Below, piece after piece: positions 16,516 to 24,970 of a DNA stretch of 64,000 nucleotides. Source of the DNA: Hymenobacter mucosus (GTDB taxonomy: Bacteria > Bacteroidota > Bacteroidia > Cytophagales > Hymenobacteraceae). Made by a program: the position numbers and the translations under genes. The stretch covers positions 1 to 64,000 of the forward strand of contig NZ_FZNS01000009.1 of assembly GCF_900188255.1 (NCBI RefSeq), in the 5' to 3' direction. The notes beneath the pieces are model-generated. The model searched no databases. It saw only the letters and a program-made list of their open reading frames with translations, and was not told the origin of the DNA. Position 1 is the stretch's first letter; every line of letters begins with the position of its first letter.

Positions 16516-19125
16516 ATGTTGAACACATTTATCGGCGACGCCGGGCACTTTAGTGTCATCGTGGCTTTCGTAGCGGCCACGGTAGCGGCGTATGCCTACT
16601 ACGCGGCAGCACGCAACCAGCCCTTGGGCGAGTCAGATGCCTCTTGGCTGCGTATTGGCCGCGGAGCATTCATAGTGCACGGCTTGGCGGTGTTCTCGGT
16701 AGTCATCTGCCTGTTCACCATCATTCACAGCCACCGCTACGAGTACTACTACGCTTGGAGCCACAGCAGCAACCACTTACCCGTGGAGTACATGATATCC
16801 TGCTTCTGGGAAGGCCAGGAGGGTAGCTTCTTACTCTGGATATTCTGGCAGGTGCTTTTGGGCTTTGGCATCATGCGTTACCACCGCCGTTGGGAAGCTC
16901 CCGTCATGACGGTGTTTGCCGGCGTGCAACTCTTCCTTACTTCCATGATTCTGGGCGTAGTGCTAGGTGGCGTGAAGATTGGCTCTTCACCCTTTATCCT
17001 GCTGCGCGACTTCCTAACGGATTTGCCTGTATTCAAGCTCAATCCCGACTTTGTGCCGAAGGATGGCACTGGCTTGAATGCCCTGCTGCAGAACTACTGG
17101 ATGGTAATTCACCCACCCACGCTGTTCCTAGGCTTTGCCTTAACGCTGGTGCCCTTTGCCTTCGCCATTGCCGGTCTTTGGAAAGGTGAGTTCACCAAGT
17201 GGGTGCGCCCCGCTTTGCGCTGGACGCTGGTGGGCGGCTTAGTACTAGGGGTAGGCATTATGATGGGTGCTTACTGGGCCTACGAAACTCTGAACTTTGG
17301 CGGGTACTGGAACTGGGACCCGGTAGAAAATGCTGTGTACATTCCATGGTTAGTCCTGGTTGCATCTTTGCACGGTTTGGTGCTATGGCAGCGTAGCCGG
17401 ACGGCCTTGCGCACGTCCTTCGTGCTGGTTATTGCCACTTTCCTGCTGGTTCTCTACGCTACCTTCCTCACGCGTAGCGGGGTACTAGGCAACGCTTCTG
17501 TACACTCCTTCACCGATCTAGGCCTCTCGGGCCAGTTGATTATCTACCTGGCCGCCTTTGTGGTAGTAGCCATTGGGCTGCTCGTATGGCGCTGGAAGAC
17601 TATCCCCGTGTCGGAGAAAGAGCTGACGACCTACAACTCAGAACTGTGGGTATTTGTGGGAGCCACGGTGCTATGCCTGGGTGCGTTCCAGGTGCTGGTC
17701 ACTACCAGCATCCCGGTGTACAATGCCTTCCTCGGCTTCATCGGTATCAAGTCTAACCTGGCTTTGCCTGCCGATCAGATTCAGCACTACACCAAAATCC
17801 AGTTGTGGATGGGAGTCGGCGTAGCCTTCTTCTCGGGCTTGGCCCAGATAATGTGGTGGCAGAAAAATAACAAAGAGTCGCTTACTAGCTCGCTCACCGT
17901 GCCCGGCATTCTGACGCTGCTTGGCGCTGCGCTGGTTATCCTACTGGTTCAGTACTTCGGTCTGAAAATGAGCATTACGTACATTGTACTGCTTACGACG
18001 GCTCTGTTCGGAGTACTAGCCAACTTGAGCATGGTCATCACGCTTATGAAGCGTAAGGTTAGTCTTTCCGGAGGTGGTATAGCCCACATTGGCATTGCGC
18101 TGATGCTGTTGGGCATTCTAGCATCGGCTGGTTACTCAAACATTATCAGCCAGAACGTTTCGGGCTTGCTATACTCGCGTGAGTTTGATGAGACTACCAA
18201 CCGCGACAACGTGCTGCTGTGGCGCAACGATAAGGCCCAAATGGGTCCGTATGAAGTAAGCTACACGGGGCAGTACTTTGATGCGCCTGGCGTTCCTGGC
18301 TACGTAAACAAGCAGTTGCTATTCCGCACGGCCGACGAATATAAGGCGCTAGCTCGGGCTGACATTAAGCGCGGCGATAAGGTGTACTACAAGGCTGGCG
18401 ACACAGTCGACATATTGCCCGAGAACACTTATTACCGAGTAGAGTATAAGCACCGCGAAACGGGAGAAACGTTCACCCTTTATCCGCGTGGGCAGGTGAA
18501 CGAAGAAATGGGCGAGGGGCTATTGGCTTCTCCTGACATCAAGAAGTTCCTAGACCACGACATCTACTCCCACATCAGCGCCGTGCCTCCACCCGATAAA
18601 GAGAAGGACTGGAGCGAAGTGAAGGAACATGTGTTGTCGCTGGGCGACACGATTTACTTGAACGATTACTTCGCGGTATTCCGTGGGGTAGAGCCTGCCC
18701 ACCAAACGGCGGGGTTAGGGCTGGCAAAGGGTGACTTAGCCATCCAAGGCGACTTTTTGGTATACGGCGAGAAAAAGCAGTACCATGTGCACCCCGTATT
18801 TGTGGTGCGCAACCGCATGATCGGCCGAGTACCGGACGAGGTAGAGGACCTAGGCTTGCGTTTAACTTTCCTCAACGTAGATCCTTCCAACAGCAAGTTC
18901 ACCTTTGGTGTGAGCACCACTCAAAAGGACTACATCATTCTGAAAGCAGTAGAGAAGCCCTTCATCAACCTCCTGTGGAGCGGTACGCTGCTCATGGCTG
19001 TCGGCTTCTGTATGGCCCTGTACAAGCGTCGCCGCGACGTAGATGTAGCTGAGCTGCCCGTTCCTGAAGAAGCTGTGAAGGCTCCTCGGCCTCGCCCGAT
19101 TCAGCAAAAGCGCCAAGTTGCGTAA
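16516..19125 (+). CDS. ccmF: Cytochrome c haem lyase CcmF (CcsA-type)
   Basis: The 869-residue polytopic membrane protein attaches haem to apocytochromes. The WWD domain reads GGYWNWDPVEN near residues 262-272, flanked by membrane helices with conserved His residues ('VIHPPTLF'). At about 550-830 a large extracytoplasmic region follows, then a final membrane helix (about 826-845) and a basic tail. It is longer than the roughly 650 residues of E. coli CcmF, mainly in that C-terminal soluble region. It is last in the ccm series and ends before a strong terminator. Confidence 0.92.
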   Translation: MLNTFIGDAGHFSVIVAFVAATVAAYAYYAAARNQPLGESDASWLRIGRGAFIVHGLAVFSVVICLFTIIHSHRYEYYYAWSHSSNHLPVEYMISCFWEGQEGSFLLWIFWQVLLGFGIMRYHRRWEAPVMTVFAGVQLFLTSMILGVVLGGVKIGSSPFILLRDFLTDLPVFKLNPDFVPKDGTGLNALLQNYWMVIHPPTLFLGFALTLVPFAFAIAGLWKGEFTKWVRPALRWTLVGGLVLGVGIMMGAYWAYETLNFGGYWNWDPVENAVYIPWLVLVASLHGLVLWQRSRTALRTSFVLVIATFLLVLYATFLTRSGVLGNASVHSFTDLGLSGQLIIYLAAFVVVAIGLLVWRWKTIPVSEKELTTYNSELWVFVGATVLCLGAFQVLVTTSIPVYNAFLGFIGIKSNLALPADQIQHYTKIQLWMGVGVAFFSGLAQIMWWQKNNKESLTSSLTVPGILTLLGAALVILLVQYFGLKMSITYIVLLTTALFGVLANLSMVITLMKRKVSLSGGGIAHIGIALMLLGILASAGYSNIISQNVSGLLYSREFDETTNRDNVLLWRNDKAQMGPYEVSYTGQYFDAPGVPGYVNKQLLFRTADEYKALARADIKRGDKVYYKAGDTVDILPENTYYRVEYKHRETGETFTLYPRGQVNEEMGEGLLASPDIKKFLDHDIYSHISAVPPPDKEKDWSEVKEHVLSLGDTIYLNDYFAVFRGVEPAHQTAGLGLAKGDLAIQGDFLVYGEKKQYHVHPVFVVRNRMIGRVPDEVEDLGLRLTFLNVDPSNSKFTFGVSTTQKDYIILKAVEKPFINLLWSGTLLMAVGFCMALYKRRRDVDVAELPVPEEAVKAPRPRPIQQKRQVA

Positions 19126-19147
19126 GCGTTAAGCCTATCACTACGGC

Positions 19148-19193
19148 ACAAACAACGAGGCCCTAGTCGTCTGACTAGGGCCTCGTTGTTTGT
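19148..19193. terminator. Perfect 21-bp hairpin after ccmF
   Basis: The arms at 19148-19168 and 19173-19193 are perfectly complementary around a 4-base loop. The ends are T-rich on the plus strand (GTTGTTTGT). It terminates the ccm transcript and could act in both directions. Confidence 0.85.
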
Positions 19194-19327
19194 GATGGCC
19201 AAGTGTGGAACGCGAAGCATGCCTCTTGGTACTATCCTCACGAATGGCAGATAACGCAGTAATTCCGCTTACCAATGCAGGTGTTTTACCTTGGCTAGAC
19301 AGGTTGCAGGTATGATCCTGTAGCAAC

Positions 19328-19360
19328 AAAAACGGGCAGCTCCTAGAGCTGCCCGTTTTT
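19328..19360. terminator. Bidirectional terminator, A5/T5-flanked hairpin
   Basis: The arms AAAAACGGGCAGCT (19328-19341) and AGCTGCCCGTTTTT (19347-19360) are perfect, giving a T5 run on either strand. It lies just past the stop of the minus-strand T9SS cargo gene. Between 19194 and 19327 I see nothing. Confidence 0.88.
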
Positions 19361-19386
19361 GTGAGGCCTATATGAAGTAACAACGC

Positions 19387-22200
19387 CTACTTCTGCACGG
19401 CAATGTTGCGAATCATGTAGTCGTTGCCCGACTTCACCTTCAGGATGTACATGCCACTGGCTAAGCGCGACAAATCCAGCTTGTTGGCGAAGTTGTCGCG
19501 GACGTTGGCTGTGTATACACGCTGGCCCACCAAGTTCGTAACTTCTACTTGAAGTCCGGCCCGGGCGTTGGCGCCGCGTATATCCACTGTAAATTGCCCC
19601 GCTGACGGATTAGGATATACAGTCACGGCTTGCACGAGCGCATCTGAAACGCCAGTAGATACCGACGTGATAGTGATGTCGTCAACGGCCAGGAAAAACT
19701 GGTCGGCAGCGCTGTATACGTGGAAGCCCAGGAAGTAATTGCCGGTAGTGGCGGGCGTAATAGCTGCTACTGGTGTAGCGCTGTTGGCATCAGCAGTCAA
19801 AACGGTAGCAGTAGCAATGTTGCTGTTGTTCCACAGCGTATTGGTTTGGCCAGCCACCGTTGCAGCCGTGCCATACTTCACTTCCAGCTTTTCAGGGTAG
19901 TTGGCGCCACTGTTGCGGTATTTGAAGGCAAGCTGATAGCGAGAACCCGCACGCAGGAAAAGAGCAGGCGTGAAAAACCAGTCGTCGGCCTCCGTGGTAC
20001 CGTCCTCGTTATAGAGGTAGGTCATGGCATTTGGTGAAGACGAGCCCACGAAAATAGGACCGGTGTCCGTTGGTACGCTCGAGCGGTTCTGCCAAGTTTC
20101 TTCATCATTATTCACGTTGAGCACCGTATAGCCACAAGGTATTGACCCGCTTGCTACTCCATCGAAGTTCTCGGAGTAGGGGAAGCTGGTTACAATGCTG
20201 GGTTGGCACTGGGTCGTAAACGTGAATGGGCCGGCCAAATCGCTCTGGCTAGTAGCACTGCAGTTGGTGCGAATGTAGAACTGGTACACGGTAGCACTCG
20301 TCAAGCCGGTGATGGTGGCGGGAGAGCCCGTAACTACTACAGAAGTACCGCTAGTAGCCGGGTTGAAGCCACCAGGACCGTACAGGATTGTGTAGCCTGT
20401 AGCACCAGTAGGAGCAGTGAAACTTACAGCGGCCGTTGTGGTATTAGTGCTGGTTACTGCGGTAGCCGTCGGCGTTTGACAGGTTTGTGGAGTGCCTACA
20501 CTAGCGGCTATAGCCAACCGCACAAAGTTGAGGTTAGAGGTATTCAGCGGTATCCAGGCTCCAGTAGAAAGCTTGGCGAAGAAGGTATTTGGCCGTTGAG
20601 GATCTTCTATTTGTACAGCTAGGCCGATATTCGAAGCAGAAGTTTCCTTGACAGCCACAAAGAACGAACCGCTCACGGCAATATTAGGAATGGCTACCGT
20701 TGCAGTGCCCCCCGCCGTCGTCCGATTCTGCGTGGGGGAGGTGTAGAGTACCGCACCTGGTGTGCCATTGGCTCCGGTGGCGTCTAACACTACAACTTGG
20801 TATGGAGCCGTATTGGTGCTAGTGCCGCCCGCAAAGGTTGGCCTTACCTCGTAGAGGGTGGTCGGCTGCGTTAGGGTGTATTTAACAGCTAGCATCCCAT
20901 CAACGCCTGTTCCGCCGACACCGCCTGCGAAAGCTTCAGTGGTATCAATATAGGATAAGTGGTTAGAGGTTACCACTTGGGTGTAAGTAGCCGAATTGTT
21001 TAACGTAACGTCGTCCTCGGGCACTGTTACCGTCAGTGTGTTGGTGCCGGTAGAAGTGAGGGCATAGCCAGCAAACGTAACCGTGGTAGTAGCCCCAGGA
21101 GCTAGGCTAGCAACAGTTTGTGTGGCCGTAAACGTGTTTGGTCCCCGTACCGCGAGCGTTACCGGGATGTTAGTGAGAGTAGCATTGCCCGCATTAGAGA
21201 TGACAGCTTGTGGTACATGTGGCGTAGCAAATGCCCGTGGCGCTTCTCCTAGCGTATAGACTGCGTCAACGCTCACATCATTGTCAGGAAGCGCAAACCG
21301 GTAGGTCCGGCCTGCATCAGGTAAATGGGTATTCTGTACCAAGTGTGGTAGATAGAACACCGTACCATTTTGCGTTATCGTATTTTCAAAAATAGTGGTG
21401 TTCCAAGGTTGATTAGGCGCTTTATATGTCAGATTTAAATCGACTGGGTCAGCTGATAATCCCTTTAAACCGATATAGAATGATTGAGCAGTAGGTGTGT
21501 TGCCGGAGGATGTCCAGGTGCCATACACCAGTTCTATCGTATTAGTACCCTCAAAAAGCCGGATCTGAAACTGCATCGTGTTCATCTGCGACGGAACAGT
21601 TGACGTAGTTCGCGTAGTGGGCTTATCGCGCAGATTCTCAAACTGAATAGTACAAATGCGGTTGCCAGCCGTACCCGTAGTAGCTACTCGGTATTCCGTT
21701 GGGGTAGCTGTTTGATCGGCAGCACCTGTCAAGTCGATGCCCGAGGTAGCGGCTATAATGTTTTGGTCATCCTCATTGAAAAGCGGGAATAAATCGGTGG
21801 CGCTAGCCGGCGCAGCAGACCCCAGTTTAATGAAGCCGTTGGTATTGAGCACAAACTGCGTGTACACCGTACCGTTGAACACGAACGAAAACCCAATAGG
21901 CTGAGCAGCCGAGTTAGCATCGTCCGTATTAGCAGTTGTAATGGCAGTTCCACTCGTGCCTAAATCGGTGTAGGTGCCGCTTACGTTTTGGCTGAACGTC
22001 TGAAGGTACGGGAGGTCGTTTACTCTATTTGCCGTATTGCCACGCTGCTGAACAGGTGTTACCCTAGTAGGTATGGTTCGGGTATAGGGTCGCATATCGG
22101 ACCACACCTGGGCTTGAGCGGTTGTGGCCCCAAGACTCACAAGAGCCCCCAAAGCCAACTGGCGCCACGTGGTAGCAGCCTTTGTGTAGAGGTTTAACAT
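19387..22200 (-). CDS. Large secreted protein with T9SS type A sorting domain
   Basis: The 937-residue protein has a signal peptide (ending TTAQAQ, about residue 31) and an N-terminal beta-rich domain ('GFSFVFNGTVYTQFVLNTNGFIKLG'). Next come a CARDB-like segment (about 280-400), a fibronectin type III domain (about 575-655), a jelly-roll-like region with 'YSENFDG' (about 670-850), and a C-terminal T9SS sorting domain ('VYPNPSAGQFTVDIRG', ending MIRNIAVQK). Such proteins pass PorV/PorU and end up on or outside the cell surface. No catalytic motif is recognised, so adhesion or matrix function is a guess. The start at 22200 gives a better signal peptide than the ATG ten codons upstream. Confidence 0.88.
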   Translation of the reverse strand: MLNLYTKAATTWRQLALGALVSLGATTAQAQVWSDMRPYTRTIPTRVTPVQQRGNTANRVNDLPYLQTFSQNVSGTYTDLGTSGTAITTANTDDANSAAQPIGFSFVFNGTVYTQFVLNTNGFIKLGSAAPASATDLFPLFNEDDQNIIAATSGIDLTGAADQTATPTEYRVATTGTAGNRICTIQFENLRDKPTTRTTSTVPSQMNTMQFQIRLFEGTNTIELVYGTWTSSGNTPTAQSFYIGLKGLSADPVDLNLTYKAPNQPWNTTIFENTITQNGTVFYLPHLVQNTHLPDAGRTYRFALPDNDVSVDAVYTLGEAPRAFATPHVPQAVISNAGNATLTNIPVTLAVRGPNTFTATQTVASLAPGATTTVTFAGYALTSTGTNTLTVTVPEDDVTLNNSATYTQVVTSNHLSYIDTTEAFAGGVGGTGVDGMLAVKYTLTQPTTLYEVRPTFAGGTSTNTAPYQVVVLDATGANGTPGAVLYTSPTQNRTTAGGTATVAIPNIAVSGSFFVAVKETSASNIGLAVQIEDPQRPNTFFAKLSTGAWIPLNTSNLNFVRLAIAASVGTPQTCQTPTATAVTSTNTTTAAVSFTAPTGATGYTILYGPGGFNPATSGTSVVVTGSPATITGLTSATVYQFYIRTNCSATSQSDLAGPFTFTTQCQPSIVTSFPYSENFDGVASGSIPCGYTVLNVNNDEETWQNRSSVPTDTGPIFVGSSSPNAMTYLYNEDGTTEADDWFFTPALFLRAGSRYQLAFKYRNSGANYPEKLEVKYGTAATVAGQTNTLWNNSNIATATVLTADANSATPVAAITPATTGNYFLGFHVYSAADQFFLAVDDITITSVSTGVSDALVQAVTVYPNPSAGQFTVDIRGANARAGLQVEVTNLVGQRVYTANVRDNFANKLDLSRLASGMYILKVKSGNDYMIRNIAVQK

Positions 22201-22335
22201 ATTCTGAATGAAGTTGAAAAGGATGACCAACAGTGCAGTTAGCAGCTACACGTAGCAAGGACGTTAGCCTAGCTAAACAAGTTGTTAAATTTCCTCTAAA
22301 AATTGATTTCTACAGGCGGAAAATGTACAAGCCCG

Positions 22336-22343
22336 TACCTTGT
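22336..22343 (+). promoter_or_regulatory. -7 element of the DUF2520 gene
   Basis: TACCTTGT resembles TAnnTTTG and lies 23 bases before the ATG at 22367. No convincing -33 element. Confidence 0.45.
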
Positions 22344-22366
22344 TGGTTAAATAAAGGTGGAGCGCT

Positions 22367-23167
22367 ATGGAAGAAACTAAAACTGCTGCGAAACGCGTAG
22401 TGCTGCTGGGCGCCGGCCGGGTAGCCCAGCATTTGGCCCCGGCCTTACTGGCCGCCGGCTATCATGTGGCGCATATTTGGAGTCGCTCTTTGGCCTCGGC
22501 CCAGGCCCTAGCTGCCACAGTACCGGGGGCTACCGCAGGTGCCACGGCAGCACTTCCCGCCGCCGATGTGTACATACTAGCCGTGCCCGATGCAGCGGTA
22601 CCGGCAGTGCTAACCACAATGCAGTTCCCAAGTGGTGCCCTGGTAGCCCACACGGCCGGCGCTTTGCCGCTCAGCGTATTTTCTGCGTGCCCACAGGTGC
22701 GAGGTGGAGTGGTATATCCCATTCAAACCTTCAGCCCAGGCCGGATGATAGATTGGGGGCAGGTACCGCTGTGCGTAGAAGCCGCCGAGGCAGCCGGGGA
22801 GGCTACGCTGCTGACGCTGGCGCAGTCTCTCAGCCACAACGTGCGGCTTGTCGACTCAGCTCAGCGCCTCCGTTTGCATGTAGGAGCAGTGTTTGCGTGC
22901 AATTTTACCAATCACTTGCTCGGTATTAGTCACGCGCTGCTCACGGAAGATAAGCTACCCTTTGAACTGCTTGCTCCCCTGGTGCGCGAAACCGTAGAAA
23001 AAGCTCTTGAACACCCGCCTTTCATGGTGCAAACCGGTCCTGCCGCCCGCTACGATGCTCCTACACTCGCCCGCCATGAGCAGGCGCTGGCCGAGCAGCC
23101 AGGGTGGTTGGCTATTTATAAGCATCTGACTGCTAGTATACAAGAGAAACAGCATGCAATAAGTTAA
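22367..23167 (+). CDS. Rossmann-fold/DUF2520 family protein
   Basis: The 266-residue protein begins with a nucleotide-binding Rossmann motif (VVLLGAGRVAQHLAPAL, residues 11-27). An NADP-binding domain resembling pyrroline-5-carboxylate reductase follows ('VYILAVPDAAVPAVL', 'VAHTAGALPLSVF'). Its helical C-terminal DUF2520 domain has 'VFACNFTNHLLGISHALL'. The family is widespread; its substrate is not known to me. It begins a plus-strand run with ferredoxin, iscX and kdsC, but the ferredoxin gene has its own promoter. Confidence 0.85.
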   Translation: MEETKTAAKRVVLLGAGRVAQHLAPALLAAGYHVAHIWSRSLASAQALAATVPGATAGATAALPAADVYILAVPDAAVPAVLTTMQFPSGALVAHTAGALPLSVFSACPQVRGGVVYPIQTFSPGRMIDWGQVPLCVEAAEAAGEATLLTLAQSLSHNVRLVDSAQRLRLHVGAVFACNFTNHLLGISHALLTEDKLPFELLAPLVRETVEKALEHPPFMVQTGPAARYDAPTLARHEQALAEQPGWLAIYKHLTASIQEKQHAIS

Positions 23168-23189
23168 AACAAGCAAGCTGGTCTCTTAC

Positions 23190-23220
23190 TTTGATTCCGG
23201 GACGGGGGTGTGTACCTTCG
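23190..23220 (+). promoter_or_regulatory. Bacteroidota sigma-70-type promoter of the ferredoxin gene
   Basis: TTTG at 23190-23193 and TACCTTCG at 23213-23220 are separated by 19 bases, which fits the Bacteroidota consensus TTTG-N19-TAnnTTTG. The GTG start at 23254 is 33 bases downstream. Confidence 0.65.
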
Positions 23221-23253
23221 TGCCCGCATTTTTGCCCGTTCAACGCGCTACTC

Positions 23254-23583
23254 GTGAAAGTCGTCAATATTACCTTTAAGTTTCAGGACGGCCAGCCCGA
23301 CCAGACCCACGTGGCCGCCCAGGGCGAATCGGTGCTGGACGTGGCCCTCAACAACGACATCCAGCTCCAGCACAACTGTGGTGGAGTATGTGGGTGCAGT
23401 ACCTGCCATGTATACATTGAGAAAGGCGAAGAAGATCTGCCCGAAATCAGTGATAAGGAGGAGGACTTCATTGACCGCGCCGTAAACCCGCGTATCAACT
23501 CCCGCCTGGGCTGTCAGTGTGTGGTGCAGGGCAATCAGGACGTGGTGGTACTTATTCCCCCACAAGAATTCCTGGGCCACTAA
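23254..23583 (+). CDS. fdx: 2Fe-2S adrenodoxin/ISC-type ferredoxin
   Basis: The 109-residue electron carrier has the ISC-type [2Fe-2S] pattern C-x5-C-x2-C (CGGVCGCSTC) and a fourth Cys in SRLGCQC. The acidic stretch 'EKGEEDLPEISDKEEDFID' is the usual partner-binding helix. The GTG at 23254 gives VKVVNITFKF at the N-terminus; the longer frame would begin upstream of the promoter's -7 box. IscX follows 113 bases on, as in the fdx-iscX end of proteobacterial isc operons. No iscS, iscU or hscA is nearby. Confidence 0.9.
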   Translation: MKVVNITFKFQDGQPDQTHVAAQGESVLDVALNNDIQLQHNCGGVCGCSTCHVYIEKGEEDLPEISDKEEDFIDRAVNPRINSRLGCQCVVQGNQDVVVLIPPQEFLGH

Positions 23584-23592
23584 CGGGTTGCC

Positions 23593-23632
23593 GCCGCGCA
23601 TCTAGTTAGCACGTGCTACCTAGATGCGCGGC
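23593..23632. repeat. 40-bp near-perfect palindrome between fdx and iscX
   Basis: The 13-bp arms 23593-23605 and 23620-23632 are complementary. After a single T/C mismatch the pairing resumes through the centre (TAGCAC/GTGCTA). There is no T run on either side, so it is an unusual terminator if it is one; an RNA processing or stabilising hairpin is equally possible. Confidence 0.7.
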
Positions 23633-23696
23633 GCACGCGTGTGCTACCGAACCACGCCGCCTTCACACTTTCCTACTAACCAGCACAACGACGGAT

Positions 23697-23933
23697 ATGA
23701 ATCACTTTGAACCCCCCATGCAGTGGAACGACCATGAGGATATTGCCATGGCCCTGTACGAGAAGTTCGGCGACGATTTTAACGAAGCAAAGATCTACCG
23801 CATTCGCTTTACCGATTTGGTAGAGTGGGTACTGAGCTTGCCCAATTTTGAAGGCACCCGCGAACAGTCCAACGAAGGCCACTTGGAGCAAATTCAGGCT
23901 AAGTGGGTGTATGAGTGGCGCGATAATCAATAA
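23697..23933 (+). CDS. iscX: Fe-S cluster assembly protein IscX
   Basis: The 78-residue acidic protein matches IscX across its length: 'MQWNDHEDIAMALYEKFGD', 'IRFTDLVEWVLSLPNFEG' and 'SNEGHLEQIQAKWVYEW'. IscX binds IscS and iron and tunes cluster assembly. The ATG at 23697 was chosen because the longer frame runs into the palindrome and has no family resemblance. It lies downstream of fdx and upstream of kdsC. Confidence 0.88.
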   Translation: MNHFEPPMQWNDHEDIAMALYEKFGDDFNEAKIYRIRFTDLVEWVLSLPNFEGTREQSNEGHLEQIQAKWVYEWRDNQ

Positions 23934-23993
23934 AACAACCGGCCCGGCGCTAGGTCCGCGGCCGTGTATGAATGCGGGCCTAGTTATCTGGCT

Positions 23994-24497
23994 ATGAATA
24001 CTGTGAATGCCGCGCCCGACCTGACCGGTATCAAGGCGTTTATTTTTGATGTGGATGGCGTACTAACGGATGGTACGCTGTTGGCGCTAAACTCCGGGGA
24101 GCAAGCCCGTGCTTTTCACATTCGTGATGGGTACGCCATTCGGTACGCCCTGCGCAAAGGCTACCGGATTGCTATCATCTCGGGACGGGAAGAGGAGGGG
24201 GTACGTAAACGGCTAGAGTCGTTGGACGTGCACGATATTTTCTTGGGGGTAGATGACAAGATGAAAATCTTCAACGCCTACATCAATACCTACCGCATCG
24301 ACCCCGCCCACATTGCCTACATGGGCGACGATGTGCCTGATGCTGAGGTAATGCGCCGCTGTGGCGTGGCGGCCTGCCCAACCGATGCCGCGCGCGACGT
24401 GCGGGAAATAAGTAACTATTATGCCACGCTGCCTGGGGGCCATGGCGCCGTGCGGGAGTTGATTGAAGACGTGCTGCGCGCTCAGCAAACTTGGTAA
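23994..24497 (+). CDS. kdsC: 3-deoxy-D-manno-octulosonate-8-phosphate phosphatase KdsC
   Basis: The 167-residue HAD phosphatase of the C0 type lacks a cap domain. Visible are the nucleophile motif DVDGVLTDG (D19, D21), 'IISGRE' (motif II), and 'YMGDDVPDAEVM' (motif IV). It releases Kdo from Kdo-8-phosphate for lipopolysaccharide core synthesis. The ATG at 23994 gives the family length. The phosphatase family is broad, but the compact size and the KAFIFDVDG start are KdsC-like. Confidence 0.85.
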   Translation: MNTVNAAPDLTGIKAFIFDVDGVLTDGTLLALNSGEQARAFHIRDGYAIRYALRKGYRIAIISGREEEGVRKRLESLDVHDIFLGVDDKMKIFNAYINTYRIDPAHIAYMGDDVPDAEVMRRCGVAACPTDAARDVREISNYYATLPGGHGAVRELIEDVLRAQQTW

Positions 24498-24544
24498 TAC
24501 CAGCGGCTTGTACTAGGCGGATTACATCCTAAAAGGAAACCCTG

Positions 24545-24579
24545 GCAACCCCAACCCAAACGGTTGGGGTTGCGCTTTT
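24545..24579 (+). terminator. Terminator after kdsC
   Basis: The arms GCAACCCCAACC (24545-24556) and GGTTGGGGTTGC (24562-24573) are perfect around a 5-base loop, followed by GCTTTTC. Confidence 0.85.
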
Positions 24580-24634
24580 CTAAAATCCATCTATATTTAC
24601 CCGACCATCATCTAACCTATTTTTTTTCTTTTTC

Positions 24635-24829
24635 ATGAAAACAGGAACCGTAAAATTCTTTAATGAGTCGAAGGGCTACGGCTTCATTACAGAAGACGGC
24701 ACGAAGGAAGATTTCTTCGTTCATGTTACCGGCCTTAACGGGGGCCAGGTTCAGCAAAATGACCGGGTAGAATTTGACACGCAGGAAGGCCGCAAAGGCG
24801 TGAATGCCGTTAATGTGAAGAAACTGTAG
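24635..24829 (+). CDS. Cold-shock domain protein
   Basis: The 64-residue single-domain cold-shock protein has the RNA-binding motifs KGYGFI (residues 14-19) and FFVHV (28-32). These proteins bind single-stranded nucleic acid and melt RNA structures. A T-rich leader (TTTTTTTTCTTTTTC) lies just before the ATG. It is flanked by its own upstream and downstream terminators, so it is a single-gene unit. Confidence 0.93.
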   Translation: MKTGTVKFFNESKGYGFITEDGTKEDFFVHVTGLNGGQVQQNDRVEFDTQEGRKGVNAVNVKKL

Positions 24830-24862
24830 AATAAGATCTATACGTTTTAGTAACTAGCAAGC

Positions 24863-24892
24863 AAAGCCCTTTCCAGTCCTGGAAAGGGCTTT
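24863..24892 (+). terminator. Terminator after the cold-shock gene
   Basis: The 13-bp arms 24863-24875 and 24880-24892 enclose the loop GTCC; the right arm ends in CTTTCT. Confidence 0.8.
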
Positions 24893-24970
24893 CTGTTGGG
24901 CTCTTGTTTCCCTCATTCCTACTGGTACTTGGGTCCGGTGCGGCCGATATCGTGTTTCTTGCAGCCTGTC

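Noticed and set aside
19141..19383. 80-codon minus-strand frame
   Set aside because: Consists largely of two terminator hairpins.
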